In this document: piece after piece, positions 41,673-49,946 of the stretch
How the letters are laid out: every line of letters starts with the position of its first letter
How positions within the stretch are numbered: position 1 is the stretch's first letter
The notes under the pieces: model-generated
Seen by the model: the letters and a program-made list of their open reading frames with translations, nothing else
What the model was told of the DNA's origin: nothing
Database searches by the model: none
From: Streptococcus viridans
Lineage (GTDB): Bacteria > Bacillota > Bacilli > Lactobacillales > Streptococcaceae
Length of the DNA stretch: 64,000 nucleotides
Reading direction: 5' to 3'
NCBI RefSeq assembly: GCF_900636365.1
Contig: NZ_LR134266.1
Span: forward strand, 1,625,501-1,689,500
Made by a program: the position numbers and the translations under genes

Positions 41673-42772
41673 TGAGTTCACAATCTCGTGATGTGCTGAA
41701 CCAATCTTACCTGCAATCTTACCTGCTCCAGAGCCTAAACATGGCTCTGGGGGCTTTAATGCAGGGAGAAACCAGCTACACCAATTCTTTTAATATTGTT
41801 ATTCAAGAAGACGGGTTTATCTTTGTCCCTCGTCTGCCATGTGCCTATATCCTTGATGATGACTTGTACAAAAAAATCTATCTGATTGCCAATGCTTCAC
41901 TTTATCCACAATACACACTCCTAAAACAAAACGCTACCTATTTTGTCCCTCTAGAAACGGATGACTTACACATTCAACGTGGTTTATTCTTCCCTTGGCA
42001 AAGAGGAATTTCAGAACGTTTAGCGATTCCTGATTTGGATAAGTTTTCAGCCAGATTACCACATGGGAAAATCCCTATCATGAAGCACTTTGAACTCAAC
42101 CTGGAAAGGATAAACCATTGGGCTATAGCAGGTTCGTCGGGTTCTGGGAAATCGTACGCTCTCACTTACTTTTTGAGTGTACTGAAGCATATGTCTGACT
42201 TAATTATCATTGACCCTAAATTCGATACACCAAGCCGATGGGCAAGGGAAAATCAAATTGCAGTTATCCACCCTGTCGAAAACCGTTCAAAATCTGATTT
42301 TGTTTCACAGGTCAATGAACAATTAAGTCAGTGCACAAACCTCATTCAGAAACGACAAGCTATTTTGTATGATAACCCCAATCATCAATTTACTCATCTA
42401 ACCATTGTTATTGATGAAGTCCTAGCTTTATCCGAGGGAGTCAATAAGAATATCAAAGAAGCCTTTTTCTCCCTACTCTCTCAGATTGCCTTACTAGGAC
42501 GTGCTACCAAAATCCATCTGTTTTTGGTAAGCCAGCGTTTTGACCACAATACTATTCCAATTTCCGTTAGGGAACAGCTAAACGTAGTGTTGCAAATTGG
42601 AAATATCAATCAGAAAACTACTCAATTTTTATTTCCAGACCTAGACCCAGAGGGTATTGTTATTCCAATAGGACACGGAACAGGTATCATTCAAGTTATT
42701 GATAATGAACATCCCTACCAAGTTCTGCCCTTACTCTGTCCAACCTACTACACTAAACGAGGTATTCTATGA
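41672..42772 (+). CDS. FtsK/SpoIIIE-type coupling protein (TcpA-like)
   Basis: 366 aa. Walker A GSSGSGKS near residues 153-160, Walker B VIDEVLAL near 247, and FLVSQRFDHNTI further on. Such hexameric DNA pumps bring the relaxase-DNA complex to a conjugation channel. No membrane segment here; the next gene has two, and their ATGA overlap suggests they act as a split membrane-anchored coupling protein. Confidence 0.85.
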   Translation: MSSQSRDVLNQSYLQSYLLQSLNMALGALMQGETSYTNSFNIVIQEDGFIFVPRLPCAYILDDDLYKKIYLIANASLYPQYTLLKQNATYFVPLETDDLHIQRGLFFPWQRGISERLAIPDLDKFSARLPHGKIPIMKHFELNLERINHWAIAGSSGSGKSYALTYFLSVLKHMSDLIIIDPKFDTPSRWARENQIAVIHPVENRSKSDFVSQVNEQLSQCTNLIQKRQAILYDNPNHQFTHLTIVIDEVLALSEGVNKNIKEAFFSLLSQIALLGRATKIHLFLVSQRFDHNTIPISVREQLNVVLQIGNINQKTTQFLFPDLDPEGIVIPIGHGTGIIQVIDNEHPYQVLPLLCPTYYTKRGIL

Positions 42773-43374
42773 CCAATAAAACCTACTTTATGAGAAGTTT
42801 TAATCTCATACTATATTTATTTCTATTTGCACCTATCTGTTCTGCATTTGGCTGGTTATTCAATTATCTTTCCGTTCAATTAACAAATATCACGTTTGTC
42901 AATTTAGATACGGTCAAAAGCATTACGTATATCATTAGTTCCGTTTGTCATGGATTTGCACTTATTTCTCTTCTACTTGCCTTATTTTTGGTAGGATTAG
43001 AAATAATACAACGGTTGAAAACAGATAGTCTTTGGAACTATATCCAATCTGTCTATCACACTTTTCTATTGCGACACTTCCTGTTTCAGCGTGAACGAGT
43101 ACAGAAGATAAGCAATCTTGAACATCAGACGGTTACTACTATCAACCCAATCCATAACGGATTTAACCGAGCTGTTCGTAAGTGTATCGTAGATATACGA
43201 AAAGATACCATCACTATTTTTCTAAAAGTCCCTAGAGACCAACAAGGGCAAAAAATCCTAAAAGAGATGGAAGCACAATTAAAAGAAGAAATCGTCAGCC
43301 AACACGCAGACTATTATTTCTCCTCTCCTATTCGAGTTCGTAACCAATTGTGGTTCACTGGACAAAAACGTTAA
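42769..43374 (+). CDS. membrane protein of the element, coupling-protein partner
   Basis: 201 aa. Two membrane segments (~10-35 and ~50-82), then a ~115-residue cytosolic part. Overlaps the FtsK-like gene by four bases, so translation is coupled. Probably anchors the coupling ATPase. No family recognised. Confidence 0.65.
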   Translation: MTNKTYFMRSFNLILYLFLFAPICSAFGWLFNYLSVQLTNITFVNLDTVKSITYIISSVCHGFALISLLLALFLVGLEIIQRLKTDSLWNYIQSVYHTFLLRHFLFQRERVQKISNLEHQTVTTINPIHNGFNRAVRKCIVDIRKDTITIFLKVPRDQQGQKILKEMEAQLKEEIVSQHADYYFSSPIRVRNQLWFTGQKR

Positions 43375-43379
43375 TCCCT

Positions 43380-43425
43380 TGGGGCTGTGGCTTGCGTTAA
43401 GCAAAAGCCAGACAGCCCCTTTTTA
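43380..43425 (+). terminator. terminator of the coupling operon
   Basis: GGGGCTGT pairs with ACAGCCCC, then T5. Confidence 0.85.
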
Positions 43426-43441
43426 TATTCTAATCTATCAT

Positions 43442-43475
43442 GACCTATTGGGGTTACTACGACCCCCAATAGGTC
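43442..43475 (+). promoter_or_regulatory. pMV158-type double-strand origin / nick hairpin
   Basis: A 12-bp perfect hairpin, GACCTATTGGGG/CCCCAATAGGTC, exposes TTACTACGAC in its 10-base loop. TACTACG/AC is the nick sequence known for RepB of the pMV158 family, so the cut would lie between 43461 and 43462. Short CAATAAT direct repeats follow. The rep gene starts 105 bases downstream. It can serve as replication origin and perhaps as transfer origin of the excised element. Confidence 0.85.
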
Positions 43476-43514
43476 AATAATCAATAATCACAAAAAATTC
43501 AATTTTTTTCAAAA

Positions 43515-43550
43515 AACTTTGCATCTGACCTGCCATTTCTCCTTAGTAAT
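43515..43550 (+). promoter_or_regulatory. promoter-like block, copy 2
   Basis: AACTTTGC, 14 bases, TTCTCCTTAGTAAT; same as 41215-41250 and 29 bases before the rep start. Confidence 0.6.
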
Positions 43551-43579
43551 AGAGACCAAAAGAAATGAGGTAACTGCCT

Positions 43580-44194
43580 ATGGCAAAAGAACAGCGCTCA
43601 ACCAAATGGACGTTTCTCTTCTACGAGGAAAGCGCACCAGAGAACTACTTGACTATCTTAGAGGAACTTCATATCCCCTTTATTCTTAGTCCTTGGCATG
43701 ATAAAGATGTTAATAAACAAACAGGAGAGTTCAAAAAGTCGCACAAACACGGTGCTTTCTTCTTTGATTCACTGAAAAGCTATTCTCAAGTATCAAATAT
43801 CATCAGTGACAAACTGAACGGTCCAGCACATGTGGAGGTAGTTATGTCTCCCACTGGTTTATTTGACTACTTTACTCATGCGGAGAATCCAGATAAGACC
43901 CCCTATAACATTGAGGATATTGAAGTCGGTTGTGGCTTTAATTTGGAAAAATTCTTGATGGAGATGAACTCCTCGGATTTTATCCATGAAGTAGTCGATA
44001 TTATCGAAGAGAACGACTTTAGCGAATTTGAAGAATTGGTCTGGTATGCCCGAGCAAACAATACCAATTTACTATCTCTAATCATTGAACGTACGTATTT
44101 CTTCGCCAAGTACCTAGATTCACGGCGGTACAATCAAAATCGTTACCAACAACAAAAAGAAATACCTTATTCGGAGTTTGAAGATAATGAATGA
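43580..44194 (+). CDS. rolling-circle Rep protein, pMV158 RepB-like (Rep_2)
   Basis: 204 aa. Metal ligands fall as in RepB: His40, Asp43, then H-K-H at 55-57 (SHKHGAFFF); the nucleophilic Tyr is Tyr97 in LFDYFTH. RepB itself uses His39, Asp42, His55, His57 and Tyr99. It would nick the hairpin at 43442-43475, allowing replication of the excised circle and possibly relaxase-like mobilization. The stop overlaps the excisionase start. Confidence 0.88.
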   Translation: MAKEQRSTKWTFLFYEESAPENYLTILEELHIPFILSPWHDKDVNKQTGEFKKSHKHGAFFFDSLKSYSQVSNIISDKLNGPAHVEVVMSPTGLFDYFTHAENPDKTPYNIEDIEVGCGFNLEKFLMEMNSSDFIHEVVDIIEENDFSEFEELVWYARANNTNLLSLIIERTYFFAKYLDSRRYNQNRYQQQKEIPYSEFEDNE

Positions 44195-44366
44195 CACTCC
44201 TCTACTACTAACACGGCAACAAGCATCCGAATTATTGGGGATTGACCCAAAATCTTTCGATAAATACATTCGCAGTCATCCAGATTTTCAATGTTTCATG
44301 GTTGGGAAACAAGAACGCTATCTCCGTTCTAAACTGTTGAATTTTATTGAAAGTCACTGTGTATAG
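44187..44366 (+). CDS. excisionase-like small HTH protein
   Basis: 59 aa from ATG 44187, GGAG ten bases upstream inside rep. LLTRQQASELLGIDPKSFDKY is a MerR/Xis-type winged helix. Placed directly before the integrase, as for Xis in Tn916-like elements; it should bend att DNA to favour excision. Confidence 0.78.
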   Translation: MNDTPLLLTRQQASELLGIDPKSFDKYIRSHPDFQCFMVGKQERYLRSKLLNFIESHCV

Positions 44367-44371
44367 TCACC

Positions 44372-44440
44372 AATGATTGATAAAAAGAGACTTTTCATAT
44401 ATCCTATATATGACTAGTCTATTTTATCAATCATTTTTTA
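44372..44440 (+). terminator. 14-bp inverted repeat between xis and int
   Basis: AATGATTGATAAAA and TTTTATCAATCATT, 36 bases apart, followed by T-run. A terminator or attenuator that would limit read-through into int. Confidence 0.7.
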
Positions 44441-44456
44441 TAGAAAGGCTGATAAA

Positions 44457-45503
44457 ATGGCAACAATAACAAAACGTGGAAATTCGTTTCGAGCAACAGT
44501 ATCGCTCTATAAGAAAGGACAATACAAACGAGAAACTAAGACATTCAACAACAAAAAAGATGCTGAACTATGGACATTAGAAATGGAGCTTGAAAAAGGA
44601 CGTGGAAAAAATATCGCTGAACGCTCTACCTTATTTACCGATTTTTATCGAAATTGGGTTCATACGGTTAAGAAAAATGATGTACGTGAAGCTACCTTTA
44701 TCAACTACAAGCGAACGCTCGTAGTTGTAGATAATCTTTTTGATGGTATTAAGCTTAAACATCTTGATGACCTTATCATGCAGAAAAAGCTTGATAAATA
44801 CGCTGAAAACCATTCTAAAAAGACGGTAAAAGAACTTGTCCTAAAAATTCGTGGCTCACTGAAATATGCTTATGCTCGTGGTTTAATTAGTAATGACTTC
44901 GGTCATCTTCTAAAAGCAAAGGGGCAGGAACAACCTAAACGAAATATTCCACTTTCTATTACAGAGTTCAAAAAACTCAGGCAATATTGCCTGAACCATA
45001 CGGAAGATGAGTTTAATGTTCTTGTCGCACTTGCTCTTGAAACAGGTGCCAGACGTGGTGAACTCTTAGGAATCAGGAAAGAGGATATTTTTGAGTATGG
45101 TGTTAAAATAAAACGTTCTATTAGTCCTACGAATGATGACACTCAACTCAAAACTAAACACTCCAAACGTGAGATTTCAATCAATAAAGACATACATGAA
45201 GCCATAACCAAACTTGCAAACACAAAAGAAGATTATATCTTCGACTGGAATGGATTTAGGCAAGCTGGACAGCTCCAACGCTTACTAAAGCAACTTGACC
45301 TAACCAAAACAACTTTTCACGGTTTACGCGATACCCACGCTTCTTTTCTATTTTCAAAAGATATTAGTCTGGATTATATTTCAAGACGGTTGGGACACAA
45401 TTCAATTTTGACAACTCAGCAGTATTACCTTGAATTGATGCCAGAAAAAAAGCACCAGCAAGATGCCGATGCTTTAAGTCTCTTAAACGACTTATCACTA
45501 TAA
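44457..45503 (+). CDS. tyrosine recombinase (integrase)
   Basis: 348 aa. N-terminal arm-binding part (ITKRGNSFRATVSLYKKG), core-binding domain, and catalytic domain with Arg in TGARRGELLG, H-x-x-R in FHGLRDTHAS, late His in RLGHNSI and Tyr in TTQQYY. Ends 56 bases before attR in rpsI and is convergent with it. Confidence 0.95.
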   Translation: MATITKRGNSFRATVSLYKKGQYKRETKTFNNKKDAELWTLEMELEKGRGKNIAERSTLFTDFYRNWVHTVKKNDVREATFINYKRTLVVVDNLFDGIKLKHLDDLIMQKKLDKYAENHSKKTVKELVLKIRGSLKYAYARGLISNDFGHLLKAKGQEQPKRNIPLSITEFKKLRQYCLNHTEDEFNVLVALALETGARRGELLGIRKEDIFEYGVKIKRSISPTNDDTQLKTKHSKREISINKDIHEAITKLANTKEDYIFDWNGFRQAGQLQRLLKQLDLTKTTFHGLRDTHASFLFSKDISLDYISRRLGHNSILTTQQYYLELMPEKKHQQDADALSLLNDLSL

Positions 45504-45558
45504 TTAACACCAACTGACACCAAAAAGGTGCCATAATCGTTGGTATAATAAGGTTTTG

Positions 45559-45576
45559 ATTAACGTTTTGAGAATT
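45559..45576. repeat. right attachment site (attR) in rpsI
   Basis: ATTAACGTTTTGAGAATT, covering the last five rpsI codons and the stop. Confidence 0.85.
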
Positions 45577-45952
45577 GTGATGCTTTACGAGCTTTCTTAA
45601 GACCTGGTTTCTTACGCTCAACTTTACGTGAGTCACGTGTAAGAAGTCCTGCGCGTTTCAATGAATCGCGGAAGTCTGGGTCTACTTGAAGAAGGGCACG
45701 AGCGATACCGTGTCGGATAGCTCCTGATTGACCAGCGTATCCACCACCTACAACGTTAACGAAAACGTCGTATGAACCTACAGTTGAAGTAACTGCGAAT
45801 GGTTGGTTGATGACCAAACGAAGGTCAGCGTGTGGGATGTACTCTTCAACATCTTTTTTGTTAACAGTGATTTTACCAGTTCCTGGAACAAGGCGAACGC
45901 GTGCAACAGCGTTTTTACGACGTCCAGTACCTGCATATTGTGCTTGTGACAT
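45560..45952 (-). CDS. rpsI: 30S ribosomal protein S9
   Basis: 130 aa, complete. Conserved [18 protein letters not shown] start and [14 protein letters not shown] end, whose Arg reaches the P site. The last codons are supplied by, or shared with, the integrated element's att site and still encode the correct tail. Second gene after rplM. Its own terminator appears to have been displaced by the element. Confidence 0.98.
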   Translation of the reverse strand: MSQAQYAGTGRRKNAVARVRLVPGTGKITVNKKDVEEYIPHADLRLVINQPFAVTSTVGSYDVFVNVVGGGYAGQSGAIRHGIARALLQVDPDFRDSLKRAGLLTRDSRKVERKKPGLKKARKASQFSKR

Positions 45953-45970
45953 ACTTTATTGTTCCTTTCC

Positions 45971-46417
45971 TTAGATAAGTCCTGAAATATCAAGAACTTC
46001 TGGTTGTTGTGCAGCGTGAGTGTGCTCAGCTCCAACAAATACTTTCAATTTCATACCTTGAGCGCGGCCAAGAGTATTGTGTGGAAGCATACCTTTAACT
46101 GATTTCTCGATCAAACGAACTGCATTTTTAGAACGAAGTTCACCAGCAGAGATTGATTTCAATCCACCTGGGTGGTTTGAGTGAGTGTAGTAGATCTTAT
46201 CAGTTGCTTTTTTACCAGTCAATTTAACTTTTTCAGCATTGATAACGATTACGAAGTCACCTGTATCAGTGTGTGGTGTGAATGTTGGTTTGTTTTTTCC
46301 GCGAAGCACGCTTGCAACAACTGCTGAAAGGCGTCCAAGAGGTACATCAGTTGCGTCAACAACGTACCATTTGCGTTCTACTTGGCCTGGTTTAGCCATG
46401 AATGTAGTTTTGTTCAT
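45971..46417 (-). CDS. rplM: 50S ribosomal protein L13
   Basis: 148 aa, family length, with [16 protein letters not shown] and [12 protein letters not shown]. First gene of the rplM-rpsI operon, preceded by a structured leader likely used for feedback control. Confidence 0.98.
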   Translation of the reverse strand: MNKTTFMAKPGQVERKWYVVDATDVPLGRLSAVVASVLRGKNKPTFTPHTDTGDFVIVINAEKVKLTGKKATDKIYYTHSNHPGGLKSISAGELRSKNAVRLIEKSVKGMLPHNTLGRAQGMKLKVFVGAEHTHAAQQPEVLDISGLI

Positions 46418-46521
46418 GATTTCTCCTATTATGAATATCGTTTTTGTTTACAGGGCGGATGTTCCGGTCCGCAAGTTATTTGAAAGGTTCCGGGGCCTTA
46501 CAAATGGGGTAAACAATACCG
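46418..46521 (-). ncRNA. L13 leader (r-protein autoregulatory leader)
   Basis: The ~100-base leader pairs TTGTTTAC with GTAAACAA across the region and has a hairpin GCGGA/TCCGC inside. Position and closing stem match the Firmicutes L13 leader, to which L13 binds to repress its own operon. Assigned by eye, not by covariance model. Confidence 0.65.
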
Positions 46522-46527
46522 CCTACT

Positions 46528-46557
46528 ATTGTATCAAATTTTTCAAATAAAAGTCAA
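46528..46557 (-). promoter_or_regulatory. rplM-rpsI promoter
   Basis: Minus strand TTGACT (46557-46552), 18 bases, TACAAT (46533-46528). Confidence 0.75.
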
Positions 46558-46570
46558 CCGATTTGAAAAA

Positions 46571-47434
46571 TTATTTGCGATTTTCTTTTCCTATGACAAA
46601 GCCGATGAGAGAATTAGGACCAACGTGGGCTGCAATGACTGGACCTAGTGGCATAATCAAGACTTGAGAGATAGCTGGATTCTCCAACAATTGAGCCCTG
46701 AGTTCTTCTGCTCCAGCTAGATCATCTGTATAAGAAACCAAGGCTGTGCTGTGGCCAATATCCTCCTGGATGAGTGAGAGCATTTCCCGCATGGCTTTTT
46801 TACGTCCACGAACTTTGGCTATAGGAGCCAACTTGCCTTCTTCATCAATCCAAAGAAGGGGCTTAATGTTAACCAAACTCCCGACGATGGCTGAACTCTT
46901 AGAAAGTCGTCCCCCGCGCATCAGATGGTAGAGATCATCCACCAAGAAATAGGTCCGCAACTTAGGAGCCACTTCCATTAGTTCTTCCTTAACTTGATCC
47001 AAACTCTTACCGGCATCACGCGCCTCAACTGCCAGCATAGACAAGTAGCCTTCTCCAATCCCTGCCGCTTTTGGATCGATGATTTCGATCACAGCTTCTG
47101 GGTAGTCTTCAAGGACCAAGTCTCTCGCCATGACCGCACTCTGGTAAGTCCCTGATAAGACTGAAGAAAAGGCGATATAAAGGAGATCTTCCTTGCGTTG
47201 AGCATAACTTTTGAAAATTTCTTGGAATTGCCCAACATTGACCTGGCTGGTCGTTGGTTTGGCACCCTTTTGCATCTCTGCTAATAATTGGGGGCTGGTA
47301 AGTTTGTCTGGCCCCACCGTCTCATAATGGGTACCATCGATTTGGATTGACAAACCGACGATCTCTACATCATGCTCCTGTGCCCATCTTTCATCTAAAT
47401 CTGCAGTTGAATCTGTTAAAATTTTAAAGGTCAT
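46571..47434 (-). CDS. DegV family fatty-acid-binding protein
   Basis: 287 aa. [11 protein letters not shown] start, TSQVNVGQF and [11 protein letters not shown] are DegV hallmarks. Such proteins bind a fatty acid and serve the FakA kinase system. Overlaps yacP by four bases. Confidence 0.92.
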   Translation of the reverse strand: MTFKILTDSTADLDERWAQEHDVEIVGLSIQIDGTHYETVGPDKLTSPQLLAEMQKGAKPTTSQVNVGQFQEIFKSYAQRKEDLLYIAFSSVLSGTYQSAVMARDLVLEDYPEAVIEIIDPKAAGIGEGYLSMLAVEARDAGKSLDQVKEELMEVAPKLRTYFLVDDLYHLMRGGRLSKSSAIVGSLVNIKPLLWIDEEGKLAPIAKVRGRKKAMREMLSLIQEDIGHSTALVSYTDDLAGAEELRAQLLENPAISQVLIMPLGPVIAAHVGPNSLIGFVIGKENRK

Positions 47435-47946
47435 TTACTTGCTCCCATCTCTTTTTGTAGTTGACGTAGGCCCTCTTGGTCAAAAGGCCGTATCGGTGGT
47501 TTTTGATCGTTGACGGCTCCTCGCGCCTGGTTCAAATCGGCCTTGACAACGGCAACTCTCTTCTCCAGCTCCCGCGCCGAAACACGAAGTGCTCCTTGAG
47601 CAAAGACCGTCCATTGCTCATTCAAGTCACTCGTCGCGACTGATACTTGGTGAAGGGGTGTATTGAGCTCTGCTGCCAAACGTTCAATGTAGTCATCGGC
47701 GGTCTCCTCCTCCGCTGTGAAGACCACTTGGACCTGAAATTCTTCATAGGTCTGGCGAATCCCTGGCATGTATTGGGCATCAAAGACACAAATCACGCGA
47801 ATGCCTTCAAAGCTGGCATAGTGGCTCAGCTTCTCTAGGAGGATCGTTCGTGCAGCATCCAGCTCACTCTTCTTAAAAAGTTGGCGGGTCTCCTGCCAGA
47901 AGGCAATCATGTTGTAGCCGTCCACTAACAAAATCTTTTCTTTCAT
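47431..47946 (-). CDS. NYN/PIN-domain protein, YacP (Rae1) family
   Basis: 171 aa. [30 protein letters not shown] and ATSDLNEQ give the four acidic positions of the NYN nuclease site. In Bacillus the orthologue Rae1 is a ribosome-associated endonuclease. Sits between rlmB and degV. Confidence 0.9.
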   Translation of the reverse strand: MKEKILLVDGYNMIAFWQETRQLFKKSELDAARTILLEKLSHYASFEGIRVICVFDAQYMPGIRQTYEEFQVQVVFTAEEETADDYIERLAAELNTPLHQVSVATSDLNEQWTVFAQGALRVSARELEKRVAVVKADLNQARGAVNDQKPPIRPFDQEGLRQLQKEMGASK

Positions 47947-47976
47947 CGACTGCCTCCTTCCTACGATTTCCCTCTA

Positions 47977-48705
47977 TTATAGTTTGTTGCGAAAGACCTC
48001 ATACATAAGGATCGCTGCGGCGACACTGGCATTCAGACTTTGGACATGCCCCTGCATCGGAATCGTAATCATTTCATCCACTTGCTTTTTAATATTGGTC
48101 GAAATGCCCTTGCCTTCGTTTCCAATGATGAGGGCTAGCTTCCCACTGGTATTCCATTTGTGAGAAGGCGTCCCGTTCATATCGGTTCCAAAGATCCAAA
48201 AACCTGCTTCTTTGAGCTTATCCAAGGTTTGGCTAAGGTTGGTCACCCGAGCAATGGGAACATGCTCCACTGCTCCAGTTGAGGTCTTGGCGACAACTGG
48301 GGTCACCCCAACAGCACGGTGCTTGGGAATGATGACTCCCGCTACCTGAGTAGCATCGGCTGTTCGCAGGATGGATCCCAAGTTATGCGGATCAGTCAAG
48401 CCATCCAAAATCAAGAGCAGGGGATTGTCTTGATTTGCAACCTGGGTCAAGATCTCATTCAAGTCCGTATAGGCAAATTCCGAAACCCGCAAGACAAAAC
48501 CTTGGTGGACAGCCCCTTCTGTCATCTCTTGCAAGGTCTTCTTAGGAGTCCAAGAAATGGACACCTTTTTATCTGCTGCCAGATCCTTGATTTTTTCTAC
48601 ATTTTTTCCACGCAAATCGTCCTGGATATACAATTTATTTCCTGTATTTGCAATCAGTGCTTCTGTGACGGCATGAACACCGTAAACTATATCGTTTTTT
48701 TCCAT
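47977..48705 (-). CDS. rlmB: 23S rRNA (guanosine-2'-O)-methyltransferase RlmB
   Basis: 242 aa from ATG 48703-48705 (MEKNDIVYGVHAV). SpoU/TrmH knot motifs NLGSILRTADA, IIGNEGKGIS and IPMQGHVQSLNASVAAAI are intact. A promoter (TTCACC-N17-TATACT) ends about six bases before this ATG and no Shine-Dalgarno is seen, so the message may be leaderless. Confidence 0.95.
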   Translation of the reverse strand: MEKNDIVYGVHAVTEALIANTGNKLYIQDDLRGKNVEKIKDLAADKKVSISWTPKKTLQEMTEGAVHQGFVLRVSEFAYTDLNEILTQVANQDNPLLLILDGLTDPHNLGSILRTADATQVAGVIIPKHRAVGVTPVVAKTSTGAVEHVPIARVTNLSQTLDKLKEAGFWIFGTDMNGTPSHKWNTSGKLALIIGNEGKGISTNIKKQVDEMITIPMQGHVQSLNASVAAAILMYEVFRNKL

Positions 48706-48809
48706 GAAACTAGTATAACACAATTGCCATATCTGGTGAAACATTTGGAGTAGCCCATTTTGCTTGTGGTATAATAAAACTAGTTTAGAAAAAGGAAAGA
48801 ATCCGCATT

Positions 48810-49775
48810 ATGCCACTTATTCACCGAACCATCAAGATGGTCCTCGCCACCTGTTTGGCCATCTTACTTGCAGAATTTTTGGGTCTGTCCTACGCCACCT
48901 CTGCGGGGATCATTGCCATCCTCAGCATTAGCGATACCCGTCGAAGCACAGCTAGATTGGCTTACAACCGCTTTATGTCCATGCTTCTCGCCCTGTTCCT
49001 TGGCAGCTTAGCCTTTCAGATTCTCGGCTACAATCTCTGGGCCCTTGGTTTTTATCTAGCCACTTATGTTCCCCTCGCTTTTCTACAAGGCTGGGAAATC
49101 GGCATCACACCAAGCTCTGTCCTGGTTACCCATCTCCTGCTAGAAAAATCCACTTCTATAGATTTATTGGGAAATGAGGTTACCATTTTCCTGATTGGAA
49201 CCAGCTTTGCTCTCCTAGCCAATCTCTATATGCCTTCTCGACAAGCAGAAATTGATCGCTATCATGAAATTGTCGAGGAGCAACTCAAGAAGATTCTCTT
49301 TCGCTTTGCAGAGATTCTAGGAAAAGGAGACGGGAGCAACGATGCCAGCTTGATTCGTGAGCTAGATACCATTTTAAAAGAAGCTCTCGATTTGGTGTAT
49401 CTAGACCACTCCAACCATCTCTTCCACCAGACTAACTACCATGTTCATTATTTTGAGATGAGAAAGCGTCAAAATAATATCCTGCGAGACATGGCTAACA
49501 ACGTAAACAACTGCCAGTTAGCAGCAAGTGAGAGCCTCATTTTAGCTCAACTTTTTGCTAAAACAGCCAGCCAGCTCAGTCAGGAAAATCCAGCGCAGTT
49601 CCTTCTTGATGAAATCAATCGCTATCTAGCAGTCTTTCGTGAACGGCCTCTCCCTCGATCTCGTCAAGAATTTGAAACCCGAGCGACTCTTTTGCAACTC
49701 CTCCGAGACCTTGAAACCTTCATCTCCATCAAGGTGGAATTCTATCAAAATTACCAGGAGGAACTGCAAGCATAA
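48810..49775 (+). CDS. FUSC/aromatic-acid-exporter-like membrane protein
   Basis: 321 aa. Four or five N-terminal membrane segments (to ~140), then a ~180-residue helical cytosolic region. Pattern of the DUF939/ArAE_1 family (TSAGIIAILSISDTRRST). Exported substrate unknown. TATAAT at 48770-48775 with TGTGG before it is the likely promoter, divergent from rlmB. Confidence 0.85.
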   Translation: MPLIHRTIKMVLATCLAILLAEFLGLSYATSAGIIAILSISDTRRSTARLAYNRFMSMLLALFLGSLAFQILGYNLWALGFYLATYVPLAFLQGWEIGITPSSVLVTHLLLEKSTSIDLLGNEVTIFLIGTSFALLANLYMPSRQAEIDRYHEIVEEQLKKILFRFAEILGKGDGSNDASLIRELDTILKEALDLVYLDHSNHLFHQTNYHVHYFEMRKRQNNILRDMANNVNNCQLAASESLILAQLFAKTASQLSQENPAQFLLDEINRYLAVFRERPLPRSRQEFETRATLLQLLRDLETFISIKVEFYQNYQEELQA

Positions 49776-49803
49776 GGTCTTCTTCAGATACATCAAATAA
49801 GAG

Positions 49804-49829
49804 ACTGGGAAATTTTTCCCAGTTTTTTT
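49804..49829 (+). terminator. terminator
   Basis: ACTGGGAA pairs with TTCCCAGT, followed by seven T. Confidence 0.88.
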
Positions 49830-49879
49830 CTTTGCTATTAATCTGAAAAGAATTTTAATCAGAAAAACCTTCTTATATA

Positions 49880-49908
49880 TTGAAAGCGCTGTCATAAAGT
49901 GTTATGAT
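49880..49908 (+). promoter_or_regulatory. promoter with overlapping cre site
   Basis: TTGAAA (49880-49885), 17 bases, TATGAT (49903-49908). TGAAAGCGCTGTCA (49881-49894) is a good CcpA site on top of the -35 box, so glucose should repress the anchored carboxypeptidase. Confidence 0.8.
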
Positions 49909-49946
49909 AGGGGTGCATACATGCAAAGAACAAAGGAGGTCTCTTT

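Larger units (their letters stand above)
37482..45576. mobile_element. integrative mobilizable element in the 3' end of rpsI
   Basis: Bounded by ATTAACGTTTWGAGAATT at 37482-37499 and 45559-45576 (18 bp, one mismatch); the right copy is the end of rpsI. About 8.1 kb. It holds a tyrosine integrase at the rpsI side, a small excisionase, a pMV158-type Rep with its nick site, an FtsK-like coupling protein, a sigma-like protein, and an AT-rich cargo operon. There is no VirB4 or other secretion gene, so it would need a helper conjugative element. 3'-end rpsI insertion restores the last codons. Confidence 0.88.

Noticed and set aside
37482..45576. Complete conjugative element (ICE)
   Set aside because: No VirB4, VirB6-like or other secretion genes; only a coupling protein, Rep, int and xis, so mobilizable at most.
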